Shown here piece after piece: positions 55,501-63,072 of a stretch of DNA of 64,000 nt. The notes beneath the pieces were generated by a model. That model was not told the origin of the DNA. It ran no database searches and saw only the letters and a list, made by a program, of their open reading frames with translations. Origin of the DNA: JAEUMD01 sp036768475 (GTDB lineage: Bacteria > Pseudomonadota > Alphaproteobacteria > Rhizobiales > Hyphomicrobiaceae); NCBI GenBank assembly GCA_036768475.1, contig DAIPMW010000002.1, positions 1 through 64,000 on the forward strand, written 5' to 3'. Position 1 is the first letter of the stretch, and every line of letters starts with the position of its first letter. Made by a program: the position numbers and the translations under genes.

Positions 55501-55603
55501 GGCGCGCGACGTGATGGAGGGCGCATCACTCCCGGCGATCGCCTTTTCGGTGCCGATCCATGTCGATGCAAAGGCGGCCGACAACTGGGAGGCGGCGCAT
55601 TGA
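52526..55603 (+). CDS. polA: DNA polymerase I
   Basis: This 1025-residue protein has all three domains of PolI. The 5'-nuclease domain has LIDGSGYIFRAFHAL near residue 50 and VSSDKDLMQLI. The 3'-5' exonuclease is intact, with DTETTSLD near 428, IGQNLKYDALVL and YAAEDADVTLRLW supplying the metal-binding acidic residues. The polymerase has SADYSQIELRVLAH near 796, RRAKAINFGIIYGIS near 845 and LQVHDELIFEA near 972. It fills gaps and removes primers. The first 40 residues are a variable extension. Firm assignment. Confidence 0.97.
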   Translation: MSKTSDYKTPSGSHGSPAETRDPDADSRAEQCYVPDGEPVPVAKGSHVYLIDGSGYIFRAFHALPPLTRPSDGLPVGAVHGFCQMLWKLLGDSKLADKPTHIAVVFDHSARTFRNDIYDQYKANRPPPPEELIPQFPLIRDAVKAFNVACIEQKGYEADDLIATYARQVVEAGGDVTIVSSDKDLMQLIRPGIVMFDGMKNKKIGPDEVREKFGVVPDKVVDVQALAGDSTDNVPGVPGIGVKTAAELINTFEDLDSLLERAGEIRQPKRREKLIAFANQARISRDLVRLAQDVPVKTSIDAIGVQDPVPAPLLAFLRSMEFSTLTRRIAEALGADVSDLPEISVGSSLKRADKEKRVAQVHKGDGKAAPRHPVGKVSAGTPAAGVLAMAELARAVPVDRSKYETVRDVEGLKRWIARCRNAGRFAFDTETTSLDAMRADLVGLSLATEPGVACYVPLMHFSGAEDLFGGGGLVANQIPLDEALALMKPLLEDPSILKIGQNLKYDALVLRRLGIAIAPIDDTMLISYVLDGGRGGHGMDDLSERHLQHTCIPFSHVIQHAPGAKKAEKTFAAVPIDKATDYAAEDADVTLRLWMVMKPRLVAEGMVTVYERLERPLLPVIVDMEHAGIKVDRQILSRLSGTFAQRIGALEEEVYDLAGGERFNLGSPKQLGELLFDRLKLPGGKKTKTGQWETRAGLLDDLAANEELPEDARRLINTMLEWRQLTKLRSTYTDSLPNHLDPETGRIHTSYALAATTTGRLASSDPNLQNIPVRTKEGREIRTAFIAEQGCKLISADYSQIELRVLAHIADIPQLKKAFADGLDIHAMTASEMFGVPVKGMPADVRRRAKAINFGIIYGISAFGLANQLGITREEAGQYIKTYFERFPGIRDYMEETKRFAHDNGYVQTVFGRRVHYPEINTRNPSMRGFLERAAINAPIQGSAADIIRRAMIRMPTALGQAKLKSVRMLLQVHDELIFEARDGEVDRTLKVARDVMEGASLPAIAFSVPIHVDAKAADNWEAAH

Positions 55604-55703
55604 GCGCCGGTGCGTATAACGGCTACGCACTTCTGCCATCAACATCCTGATGCGTAGCGCGCGGGCGGCCGGTGTAACGGGCCGTGACAGATCGGGAGGT
55701 CTC

Positions 55704-56597
55704 GTGCGTCGTCTCATTTCTATCGCTACGACCATCGCGTTGGCCGGAACGATCGTGGCGGGCCTTCCTTCCGACGGCTGCGCTGCCGACGATCAGCCAC
55801 CAAAGCTCATTTCACCACCACGCCCTGCGGAGGTCTCGATGCCGCGCCTCGTTCTTGCTCCCGATGTCGCCACCAAAGTCGGCCGCCAGGTCTGGCGCAA
55901 CGAGACGGGCGGGGAGCGCGACATGATCACGGCATGGAACGAGGCGGAGGACTTCATGTCGCTTGGCATTGGGCACTTCATCTGGTTTCCCGACCGGCTC
56001 GAAACGCGCTTCCAGGAGAGCTTTCCCAAGATGCTGACGTTCCTGCGTCAGCACGGCGCCGCTCCTCCGTCCTGGCTCGACCGCGACAAAGTCCCTCCGT
56101 GTCCGTGGACAACGCGAGATCATTTTCAGAGAGAGTTCCGCGGCAAGCAGATGAGCGAGCTGCGCGCGTTCCTGCACGACAACGTGGGGCTTCAGGCGAC
56201 CTATCTCGTCGAGCGCATGCAAGGGGCGCTGCCCAAGATCCTGGAAAGTCTTCCGACCGATGCGGAGCGTGCGCACGTTCGCGCTCAATTCATCCGGGTC
56301 GCGGCGGCCTCCCCGGATCTTTATCCGCTCGTCGACTACATCAACTTCAAGGGTGAAGGCATTGCGGCGTCGGAAACCTATCCGAATATCGATACCGGCG
56401 TGCCCGAAGGCTGGGGGCTCAAGCACGTGCTCATCGAGATGAAGGGCACAACGGCGGAGCAAGACGCGGTACTTGGTGAGTTCGCAGACGCAGCAGGCTA
56501 CGTGCTAAAGCGCAGGATCCGAAACAATCCGCCCAATAAGCGCTGGGAAAAGGGCTGGCTGAAACGTGTCGATACATATCGGCGACCCTTGCCCTGA
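55704..56597 (+). CDS. Conserved periplasmic protein of unknown function
   Basis: This protein of about 297 residues starts at a GTG with GGGAGG 4 bases upstream. A signal peptide ends near CAADD. The mature protein contains a distinctive stretch, VWRNETGGERDMITAWNEAE followed by DFMSLGIGHFIWFP, with two glutamates and a GIGHF turn. It later has PCPWTTRDHFQREFRG and NFKGEGIAASETYPN. The pattern of an acidic residue before a glycine-rich turn recalls lysozyme-like folds, but I cannot assign a family. It lies between polA and a sulfotransferase with no obvious partner. Exported, function unknown. Confidence 0.65.
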   Translation: MRRLISIATTIALAGTIVAGLPSDGCAADDQPPKLISPPRPAEVSMPRLVLAPDVATKVGRQVWRNETGGERDMITAWNEAEDFMSLGIGHFIWFPDRLETRFQESFPKMLTFLRQHGAAPPSWLDRDKVPPCPWTTRDHFQREFRGKQMSELRAFLHDNVGLQATYLVERMQGALPKILESLPTDAERAHVRAQFIRVAAASPDLYPLVDYINFKGEGIAASETYPNIDTGVPEGWGLKHVLIEMKGTTAEQDAVLGEFADAAGYVLKRRIRNNPPNKRWEKGWLKRVDTYRRPLP

Positions 56598-56770
56598 ACG
56601 CGATAGACGGCGTGGGCATTTCCAGTGCTGGACGAGAAGCATTATTCTGATTACATCATAATCGTGGCTGTACAACCACGCGTGCACAGATTGCGCCAGG
56701 ATTGCGTCGTGTTTGCGGGACTTCGAGCACACCAAAAGGCAGTATCGCAATTGACAGATTTTTTAGCTTG

Positions 56771-57604
56771 ATGAGACGGCCCGTGGTAAGAAAACTTCAC
56801 CTACTGTTGCATGTTCCCAAATGCGCGGGACGGTCAATTGAAACGCACCTCCAGCAGCACTTGGGCGATGAGCGCCTGTGGCGACCGGGCAAGCGCACGC
56901 GACGCTTGCCCCTTGAGATGCTTGCTCGCAAGTACGACGCGACTCCACCAGGCCCGTTGGAGAAAATCGATGCGATAGCCGGGCATCTGTTCGGACATTC
57001 CGTTGAGAAGTTGTTCCCGGACAGGCAATTTGTTCGCAGCGTGATCCTGCGCGAGCCGGAAAAGCAAATTCTCTCCTGGTACAATTATCGTATGATGCGT
57101 TACCTCTCGCAGGGACTGCATCCGTTTTCTTTCGGTTTGTTCCTGCAATCCTTTCCGGTGGATCCGGTTGCGCATTTCCTGTTGGAGCGATGGCTGGAGA
57201 TGCCCTGGGTGAAGATTGCGGCTTTGACAGCCGCGCAGAAAGTTGCGCTGCTCGATCGGTCGCTGGCTCAGTTCGATCGCATCGTGGACATCGCAGAAGC
57301 TGACGACCTGTGTGCCTGGCACTGTGAGGATCTCGGTATTCCTATCACGGCCGAACGAATCAACACCTCTGAACAATGGGCGCGCAGGACTGGATGGAAA
57401 CCGCTCAGGCAGAGCGATTTGACCGAACGCGAACTGCGGCTCTTGCGCGGCCGCTTTACGATCGATCGCTATCTGTGGCGTCGCTGGGCTCTGAAGCAGG
57501 ACACCGAATTCAAGAACACCCGTCCTCGGCGTCTCGTTCCGCACGAGCCGCTACGTCCGTTCTACGAAATGCGCGTGCGGTCAGCGAGACAGTTCGGCTG
57601 GTAG
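56771..57604 (+). CDS. Sulfotransferase family protein
   Basis: This protein of about 277 residues begins LLLHVPKCAGRSIETHL, the 5'-phosphosulfate-binding loop of PAPS-dependent sulfotransferases. It continues with RSVILREPEKQILSWYNYRM, matching the 3'-phosphate-binding region. Such enzymes sulfate sugars, lipids or proteins, often in exported polysaccharides. The upstream 170 bp is AT-richer than the neighbourhood. No signal peptide is present. It stands alone on this side; the glycosyltransferase at 63 kb could belong to the same envelope theme, but is 5 kb away. Confidence 0.82.
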   Translation: MRRPVVRKLHLLLHVPKCAGRSIETHLQQHLGDERLWRPGKRTRRLPLEMLARKYDATPPGPLEKIDAIAGHLFGHSVEKLFPDRQFVRSVILREPEKQILSWYNYRMMRYLSQGLHPFSFGLFLQSFPVDPVAHFLLERWLEMPWVKIAALTAAQKVALLDRSLAQFDRIVDIAEADDLCAWHCEDLGIPITAERINTSEQWARRTGWKPLRQSDLTERELRLLRGRFTIDRYLWRRWALKQDTEFKNTRPRRLVPHEPLRPFYEMRVRSARQFGW

Positions 57605-57848
57605 CGCAGCGGTTCGGCGATTGCCGTTCGGTCGGCGCCGAGTTCGGCCCTTCTGGGGTTCGGCTGCGGTCGAGGCGTGCCCCTTGGTCAACATGCTGAT
57701 CTGCGACGTGGTTGGGGTGCTCGATATTAACAAAAGTCAAGACTAAGGCACCCGGACCTTTGCATATTGCCTGCGGTTGGCACCGTTGCGCCCCTTGGGA
57801 TGCGGGCGGGCCGCTTACGCTTAGCGTCGTTTTAGCGGGACGCTCGAT

Positions 57849-60023
57849 ATGCACCTTGCAGTTGCGCGCCTAATCGCTGGTTTTACGGTTTTTCTGCTCG
57901 CGGTGTTCGCTCAGGATGGAGCGCGTGCGGCGGATAGCGTCGCTTTTGATCTATCCGTGCTGTTTCCCGGCGTCGGCGCCGATTTGCGCTCGGGTCCGCT
58001 GTCCGGGTCGCCCCCCGCTGTCGAGGTCTTCTCCAGCAATAAATTTATCGGCTACGCTTTTTCGACGCGGGCGGTCACGCAATCGGTTGGATATTCAGGA
58101 CGCCCTCTCGATATACACGTCGGTCTCGGCGTCGATGGTCGGATTACCGGGGCGCGTCTGGTGGCGCACGAGGAGCCGATCCTCGTCATTGGCATCCGGC
58201 CTCAGGATCTCGAGGCGTTCGTAAGCGGGCTCGCTGGGCTCGACATCCGACTGCAGCCGCGCGAACAGAAAAGCCCCGAGGGGGTTCCCGATCACGTCGT
58301 CGGCGCGACGGTTTCAAGCACAGTGATTAAGGATGCCGTCTTGAGGTCAGCCCGGACGATCGCGCAGGCGCGCGCGATGTTCGCAGCAGCGTCTGGCCGC
58401 CCGACTCTTGATCGCGCTTCATACACTGCGAAATCCTGGAGCGAGCTGCAGTCGGAGGGTGCGATTGCAAAACGCAGCATCACCTCAGGTGAGGTTGCGC
58501 AGGTGATCGGAAATTCGGCAACCGACCCCGATACCAACTTCATCGAGCTTTACGCCGCATTGCTGTCGCCCCCAATGATTGGCCAAAACCTTCTCGGTAT
58601 GCGCGCATACGAGCGGGAAATGGCGCAACTCACCCTGCATGGTAATGCCATTCTGGTCGCCGGCCGGGGGCTCTACTCGTTCAAGGGCGTAGAGTGGCGT
58701 CAGACCGGAATCTTTCAGCGCATACAGTTGATCCAGGGCGCACGCACGTTGCGCTTGCGAAGTGACCTTTATGAGAATGTGGAGCAACTCGCCATCGCGG
58801 GTGCGCCCAACCTTCGTGAGATCGGGATTTTCCGGTTGCCGCCCGAGTTCAAGTTCAACCCGGTCGAGTCATGGCGGCTCGAATTGCTTGTTGAGCAAAA
58901 CGTGAACGGCGAACGGCGGACCGCTGTGTTTCCGCTCGAGTATAAATTGCCGGACAGCCTCATCGTGTCGGCGGCCGGCAGGACGGCGCCGGGTTCGACG
59001 GTTAGCGGCGGCGCGGCCTCGCGATCGCCGTCTGTAACCTCGCAAGGTGCTCTGCATTCCGGCTCCGGGCGTCGGCAGGGTCTTTCAGGGCAGCCGAGCG
59101 AGGCCATGGAGCCTCTATGGGTTCAGATATGGCGCGATAAACGTCCGCTGATCGCCGTCCTGGTGGTGATGTTGATCACGTTGTCGGCCATTCTCTTCTT
59201 CCATGATGTGCTCACGCGAAACGTACAATTCTATAGGATCACGCGCCTTTCCTTTCTTGGCTTCACGTTGGTGTTCCTGGGGCTCATATCGGGGACGCAG
59301 CTTTCGATCGTGAATGTCGTCACGTTCACGCATGCCTTGCTTAGCGGGTTTCGCTGGGAAATCTTCCTTGTTGAGCCATTGACGTTCATTCTGTGGGGTT
59401 TCGTCGCCTTGGCATTGTTGTTCTGGGGGCGCGGTGTTTTCTGCGGCTGGCTGTGCCCGTTCGGCGCATTGCAGGAGCTGCTCAATGAAGGCGCGCGCAA
59501 GCTCGGGATTCGCCAGATCGAGGTGCCGTGGACGCTGCACGAGCGACTCTGGCCCATCAAGTATGCGGCGTTCCTGCTCATTCTCGGTGTTTCGTTCCAG
59601 TCGACAGTCGATGCATTCCGGATCGCGGAGATCGAACCCTTCAAGACGACGATAGCGCTCTGGTTCATGCGCGCTTGGCCGTATGTGCTTTATGCGGTTG
59701 CTTTGCTGACGGCAGGGCTCTTCATCGAACGCTTTTACTGCCGCTACCTGTGTCCGCTCGGAGCGGCACTGGCGATACCTGCAAAGCTCAGGATCTTCGA
59801 GTGGCTGAAACGGCGGCCGCAGTGCGGCCGGGAGTGCCGAATCTGCGCCTCCCGCTGCACAGTGCAGGCGATCAATCCAATCGGGCAGATCATTCCCAAC
59901 GAGTGCATCTACTGTCTGCAGTGCCAAGCGAACTACTATGACCCCACAACATGTCTACCCTTGAAGCAACGTGCGGCGAGGCGGAGCGGCAAGCCGACAA
60001 GCGAGGCCGGCCATGGAACCTAA
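57849..60023 (+). CDS. nosR: NosR-type membrane flavoprotein/iron-sulfur protein
   Basis: This 724-residue protein has a signal peptide and then a periplasmic FMN-binding domain. Its covalent flavin site is DHVVGATVSS (Thr154 in the D-x-x-x-G-A-T motif). A linker and about six transmembrane segments (from about 430) follow, with CGWLCPFGALQEL and CRYLCPLGA. Two C-terminal cysteine clusters (CGRECRICASRC and CIYCLQC) hold 4Fe-4S centres. NosR supplies electrons to nitrous oxide reductase and is needed for its expression. No nosZ or nosDFYL lies downstream; only apbE follows. It may therefore serve a distant nosZ or another periplasmic reductase. Confidence 0.9.
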   Translation: MHLAVARLIAGFTVFLLAVFAQDGARAADSVAFDLSVLFPGVGADLRSGPLSGSPPAVEVFSSNKFIGYAFSTRAVTQSVGYSGRPLDIHVGLGVDGRITGARLVAHEEPILVIGIRPQDLEAFVSGLAGLDIRLQPREQKSPEGVPDHVVGATVSSTVIKDAVLRSARTIAQARAMFAAASGRPTLDRASYTAKSWSELQSEGAIAKRSITSGEVAQVIGNSATDPDTNFIELYAALLSPPMIGQNLLGMRAYEREMAQLTLHGNAILVAGRGLYSFKGVEWRQTGIFQRIQLIQGARTLRLRSDLYENVEQLAIAGAPNLREIGIFRLPPEFKFNPVESWRLELLVEQNVNGERRTAVFPLEYKLPDSLIVSAAGRTAPGSTVSGGAASRSPSVTSQGALHSGSGRRQGLSGQPSEAMEPLWVQIWRDKRPLIAVLVVMLITLSAILFFHDVLTRNVQFYRITRLSFLGFTLVFLGLISGTQLSIVNVVTFTHALLSGFRWEIFLVEPLTFILWGFVALALLFWGRGVFCGWLCPFGALQELLNEGARKLGIRQIEVPWTLHERLWPIKYAAFLLILGVSFQSTVDAFRIAEIEPFKTTIALWFMRAWPYVLYAVALLTAGLFIERFYCRYLCPLGAALAIPAKLRIFEWLKRRPQCGRECRICASRCTVQAINPIGQIIPNECIYCLQCQANYYDPTTCLPLKQRAARRSGKPTSEAGHGT

Positions 60024-60963
60024 ACTGACGCGACGGCGAGCCCTCGCTGTGCTCGCGGGGCTGGGACTGGCGGCGCATGGCGTGCGAGCGGCCAGCGCTC
60101 GCGTGCTCGAGTGGCGCGGAACCGCGCTCGGTGCTGACGCAACGCTGGTATTTGCCAGCGCGAGCAAGGCACAGGCAGAGGAGGCGTTGGCGCTATGTCG
60201 GGCAGAGATCGACCGTCTCGAACGGATCTTCAGCCTGTATCTCGATGAGTCTGAAATATCGCTGCTCAACGCGCGCGGAAGCCTCATAGAACCGTCGTTC
60301 GACATGCAGGCGTTGCTGACGCAAAGCCTGATGATGCACCGGGCGACTGACGGTCTGTTCGATCCCACCGTGCAGGCGATCTGGGAATTTCGCCGGAACT
60401 TGGCGGCGACGGGGGCTGATGTCAATGCCGCGCTTCCAGGACGTGTTCTTGAGAAGGTCGGGATCGAGAAGATCACGATGCTTCCGGAAAGTGTGGTGTT
60501 GCCTTCGGGTATGTCGATCAGCCTCAACGGCATTGCCCAGGGTTACATCACCGATCGGGTTGCGGATATCCTTCGCCGCCGCGGCTGGAGAGACGTGCTC
60601 ATCGACCTCGGAGAGACGCGTGCATTGGATGGCCGGTCTTTCGACGTTCTAGTTCGGGAGAGTGGCCGGAAAATCCCCCTTGCCAATGGCGCGCTTGCAA
60701 CCTCGAGTTCTATGCCGCTGCCGCTCGGTGCAAGCGCGGGGCTGCCGCATGTGTTTCATCCACGCTCAGGGACGGCAGCATCCCGCGACTGGAGCACGGT
60801 GACTGTGGCGCACGCCTCGGCTACGACTGCGGATGCGCTGTCCACGGCCCTCATGCTCTGTGGCGGCGGCGCGGACTTGGCAGGGCGCATCATGTCGCGG
60901 TTCCCAACGGCGCGAGCCTGGATATCGCGGCCCGACCGGGATGATCTCGTGATTGGGGCATAG
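60013..60963 (+). CDS. apbE: FAD:protein FMN transferase (ApbE/NosX)
   Basis: This 316-residue protein overlaps the end of nosR by 11 bp. Its N-terminus (TRRRALAVLAGLGLAAHGVRA) looks like an export signal with a twin-arginine-like charge pattern. The ApbE domain contains LDRLERIFSLYLDESEIS-like, NGIAQGYITDRVADIL and DLGETRAL segments, and SATTADALSTALM near the end. It covalently attaches FMN to a threonine of partner proteins in the periplasm, here almost certainly NosR Thr154. NosX in denitrifiers is the same family. A strong hairpin follows at 61046. Confidence 0.92.
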   Translation: MEPKLTRRRALAVLAGLGLAAHGVRAASARVLEWRGTALGADATLVFASASKAQAEEALALCRAEIDRLERIFSLYLDESEISLLNARGSLIEPSFDMQALLTQSLMMHRATDGLFDPTVQAIWEFRRNLAATGADVNAALPGRVLEKVGIEKITMLPESVVLPSGMSISLNGIAQGYITDRVADILRRRGWRDVLIDLGETRALDGRSFDVLVRESGRKIPLANGALATSSSMPLPLGASAGLPHVFHPRSGTAASRDWSTVTVAHASATTADALSTALMLCGGGADLAGRIMSRFPTARAWISRPDRDDLVIGA

Positions 60964-61045
60964 GTTTGCGACGGAGATCCAGTCAGAGGGTTGCGTCCAA
61001 TAATCAGCGCATCTGCGAACTGACCGCTCAGGTGGCCAATATGAA

Positions 61046-61071
61046 ATGGGCCCGGGTGTCGCCGGGCCCAT
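61046..61071 (+). terminator. Terminator hairpin after nosR-apbE
   Basis: Perfect 10-bp arms ATGGGCCCGG and CCGGGCCCAT enclose a 6-base loop, 83 bp past the apbE stop. CTGTTTCATC follows, a weak T tract. Confidence 0.7.
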
Positions 61072-61091
61072 CTGTTTCATCCGTGCTCGAG

Positions 61092-61199
61092 TTCTGGATC
61101 GCGTTCATGTTTGACGGGAAACATGAACGCGATCCAGCACCTTATTTCGAGCATGTTTTTCACGCTGAACCGCTGCACACTTCAGCTAAACATGCTCTA
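61092..61199 (+). repeat. Dispersed intergenic repeat family A, copy 4
   Basis: This copy has the longest palindrome of the family (19-bp arms 61094-61112 and 61119-61137, loop GACGGG). The same downstream core as at 33598-33700 follows, nearly base for base. Its end contains the stop codon (CTA, 61197-61199) of the convergent minus-strand gene. Confidence 0.85.
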
Positions 61200-61982
61200 A
61201 GAGCGGCAGGGAATAGCCGAAACGGTGCAATTGAACATTCCACTCCACGTGCATGTTTCCTTGCGGCTTTTTGCGTTGTGGGAACTCGCATACTGGGAGC
61301 CAAAGGCCTTCTTCGCGGCGATCTCCCAGGCAATCCAGGCCGAGCCGATGCCGCCCTTCTTCGTCAACGCAGAGAGGCGCGTGGCGGTGATTTTTTTGCT
61401 GGCGCACTGCGCAATGGGTTTGCCTTGCGGGATGGGCTTGCCGCCAGTGTTTGCAGGTTTGCCCTTGCCGGAAGGCTTCGTCGCCGGCTTGCCACCGGCA
61501 TGCGGTTTTGGCTTGTCCTCGCCCTTGTCGAGTTCACTGATGTGCTTCGCTGGAGGCCCCTTCGACCCGACGGTTTTGGGGGCCTTGCCAAGACATGCCT
61601 CTTTGAGCGGTACCCAGTTTGAAATCTTGGGCGAACCCTTCACCTCGGCCATGTACTTGGTGTCTACGTCCGTTGTGATCTTGATGGTTTTCGTCAGCGT
61701 TGCGAGCCAATTGCCCGCTGGCCCTTTGACCGCGGCGACGGGCATGACGCCGCTCTTGTTGCCGCTGCTGTTGCGGATGACGAACTTGACCACGCCAGGG
61801 CCTTCCGTGTGTGCCCAGGCCTTCATGGTAACGATACGCGGGCAGAGATTGCTGCCCGAGTCAGTGAAGCCGAGCTGCACCTTGGTGACCTCAACGGCCG
61901 AAGCACTTCCTGCCAGTAGGGCTAAGGTGCCGCTCGCAATTCCGGTCATAAGGGTGGTGCGGCTGAAAAGCGTGTAACGCAT
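61197..61982 (-). CDS. Secreted protein of unknown function with Cys-containing C-terminal domain
   Basis: This 261-residue protein has a signal peptide (to about SASAVEV). An N-terminal beta-rich region (VTKVQLGFTDSGSNLCPRIV) and a Pro/Lys/Gly linker follow. The compact end has KKGGIGSAWIAWEIAAKKAF, an ETCTWSGMFNC segment and a last Cys-Arg-Ser. At least five cysteines could form disulfides. I do not recognise the family. Its stop codon lies inside repeat copy A4, so its 3' end is shared with, or was made by, the repeat. It is probably periplasmic and faces the nosR-apbE terminator. Confidence 0.65.
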   Translation of the reverse strand: MRYTLFSRTTLMTGIASGTLALLAGSASAVEVTKVQLGFTDSGSNLCPRIVTMKAWAHTEGPGVVKFVIRNSSGNKSGVMPVAAVKGPAGNWLATLTKTIKITTDVDTKYMAEVKGSPKISNWVPLKEACLGKAPKTVGSKGPPAKHISELDKGEDKPKPHAGGKPATKPSGKGKPANTGGKPIPQGKPIAQCASKKITATRLSALTKKGGIGSAWIAWEIAAKKAFGSQYASSHNAKSRKETCTWSGMFNCTVSAIPCRS

Positions 61983-63072
61983 TTGTGATCTCCGTCGTCT
62001 TGAGAGGTGCGCCGGGGTCGGCAGCCAGGTACCCCTCGGTCGCGACGGGCCGGAGAAAGGTTCAAGCCGGCGGATGGATTTTTTTTAGCATCCGTGACGT
62101 CATGGAGCGCGCGCCTTACGACGCTGAGGAATTCCGGTTTAACGCCGGATATCGCTATAATCATCTCTATTAATTAGGATTTTTACTCGTTTTGAGTTAA
62201 ACGCTCGTCGCCAAGCGGGAATGCGCACTGATTGCCGCGCGATATATCGCAGACATGGTGCGAAAGGTGGCTTCGACAGGGTGGTGCCAGCTTTCAAGTT
62301 GATGTACCGAATTGGGGTCCAAAAGTCGGTCACTGCGAGCCTGGTGCACAACGACAACGCCCAGAATCACAAGGTCGCCATTATTTCTCTGATTCCATAG
62401 AACCCATGCGGGCGGCATTCGCGACTGCGGTCCAAGCCAGTGCCCGAAATGACGCGGTGAACCGCTCAAGATGGGAAATCAGGTTCCACGAAATCCAAAA
62501 CAATCACTTCAGCTCCCTGGATCGGCAAATCTATTATATATACAGCACGTCGTAACGCCTTGTATGCGTCAACCGGACTCCATAATCCGATAGAAATAGT
62601 GCGCAAAGCGCGTTTTCTTGCCGGTTCCCGATGACCAACCTAGTCGTGTCACGCATTTGCGCGCTTGCAAATTCCCGACGCACTGCCGATTTGCCAGATC
62701 ACTCAATTGTCTCGACAACACCATTCGGCATTTCAGTCGGATTTGCTATGATGCCTTGGATTTCGTTCGCATAACATGATCGAAAATGCCAACGTTGTTA
62801 TGGAATTTACGTGTTGTTACGACAAGTCAGTTTCGCCACATAAGTGATTGACCATCATTGCTGGTCCAATGCATATTGAGTTATCAATGAATTGATTTGA
62901 TTCATGGTGGGCCTCCGTGATTTGAGCGTCGGCCAACGTGTGAAATGTTGAAGAGAAATTGTCCCGGACTGGCGATCCGGCTTTAGTTTCATCCCAAAAG
63001 TCGTTGTTCCCATTAAATTTTGTAGGGAGGAATGCAGCGGTGCGCTGTGGAGGGATTTAAGGGGCAGCGGCG
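61983..63072. other. 1.1-kb AT-richer stretch without a convincing gene
   Basis: Several frames of 60-110 codons exist on both strands, but none has a good start, a domain or even codon use. The region is visibly poorer in GC than its neighbours, especially 62520-63050. It carries a T run (62081-62088) and a TGACGTCA palindrome near 62096. The final 60 bases hold the ribosome-binding region (AAGGGG) for the glycosyltransferase. It may be a promoter region, an untranslated leader or decayed acquired DNA. Confidence 0.5.

Noticed and set aside
57605..57848. FNR/NnrR-type operator upstream of nosR
   Set aside because: No TTGAT-N4-ATCAA-like palindrome is present; TTGGTCAA near 57687 is not symmetrical enough.
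62232..62555. 107-codon plus-strand frame in the AT-rich gap
   Set aside because: No ribosome-binding site, no domain and uneven amino-acid composition.
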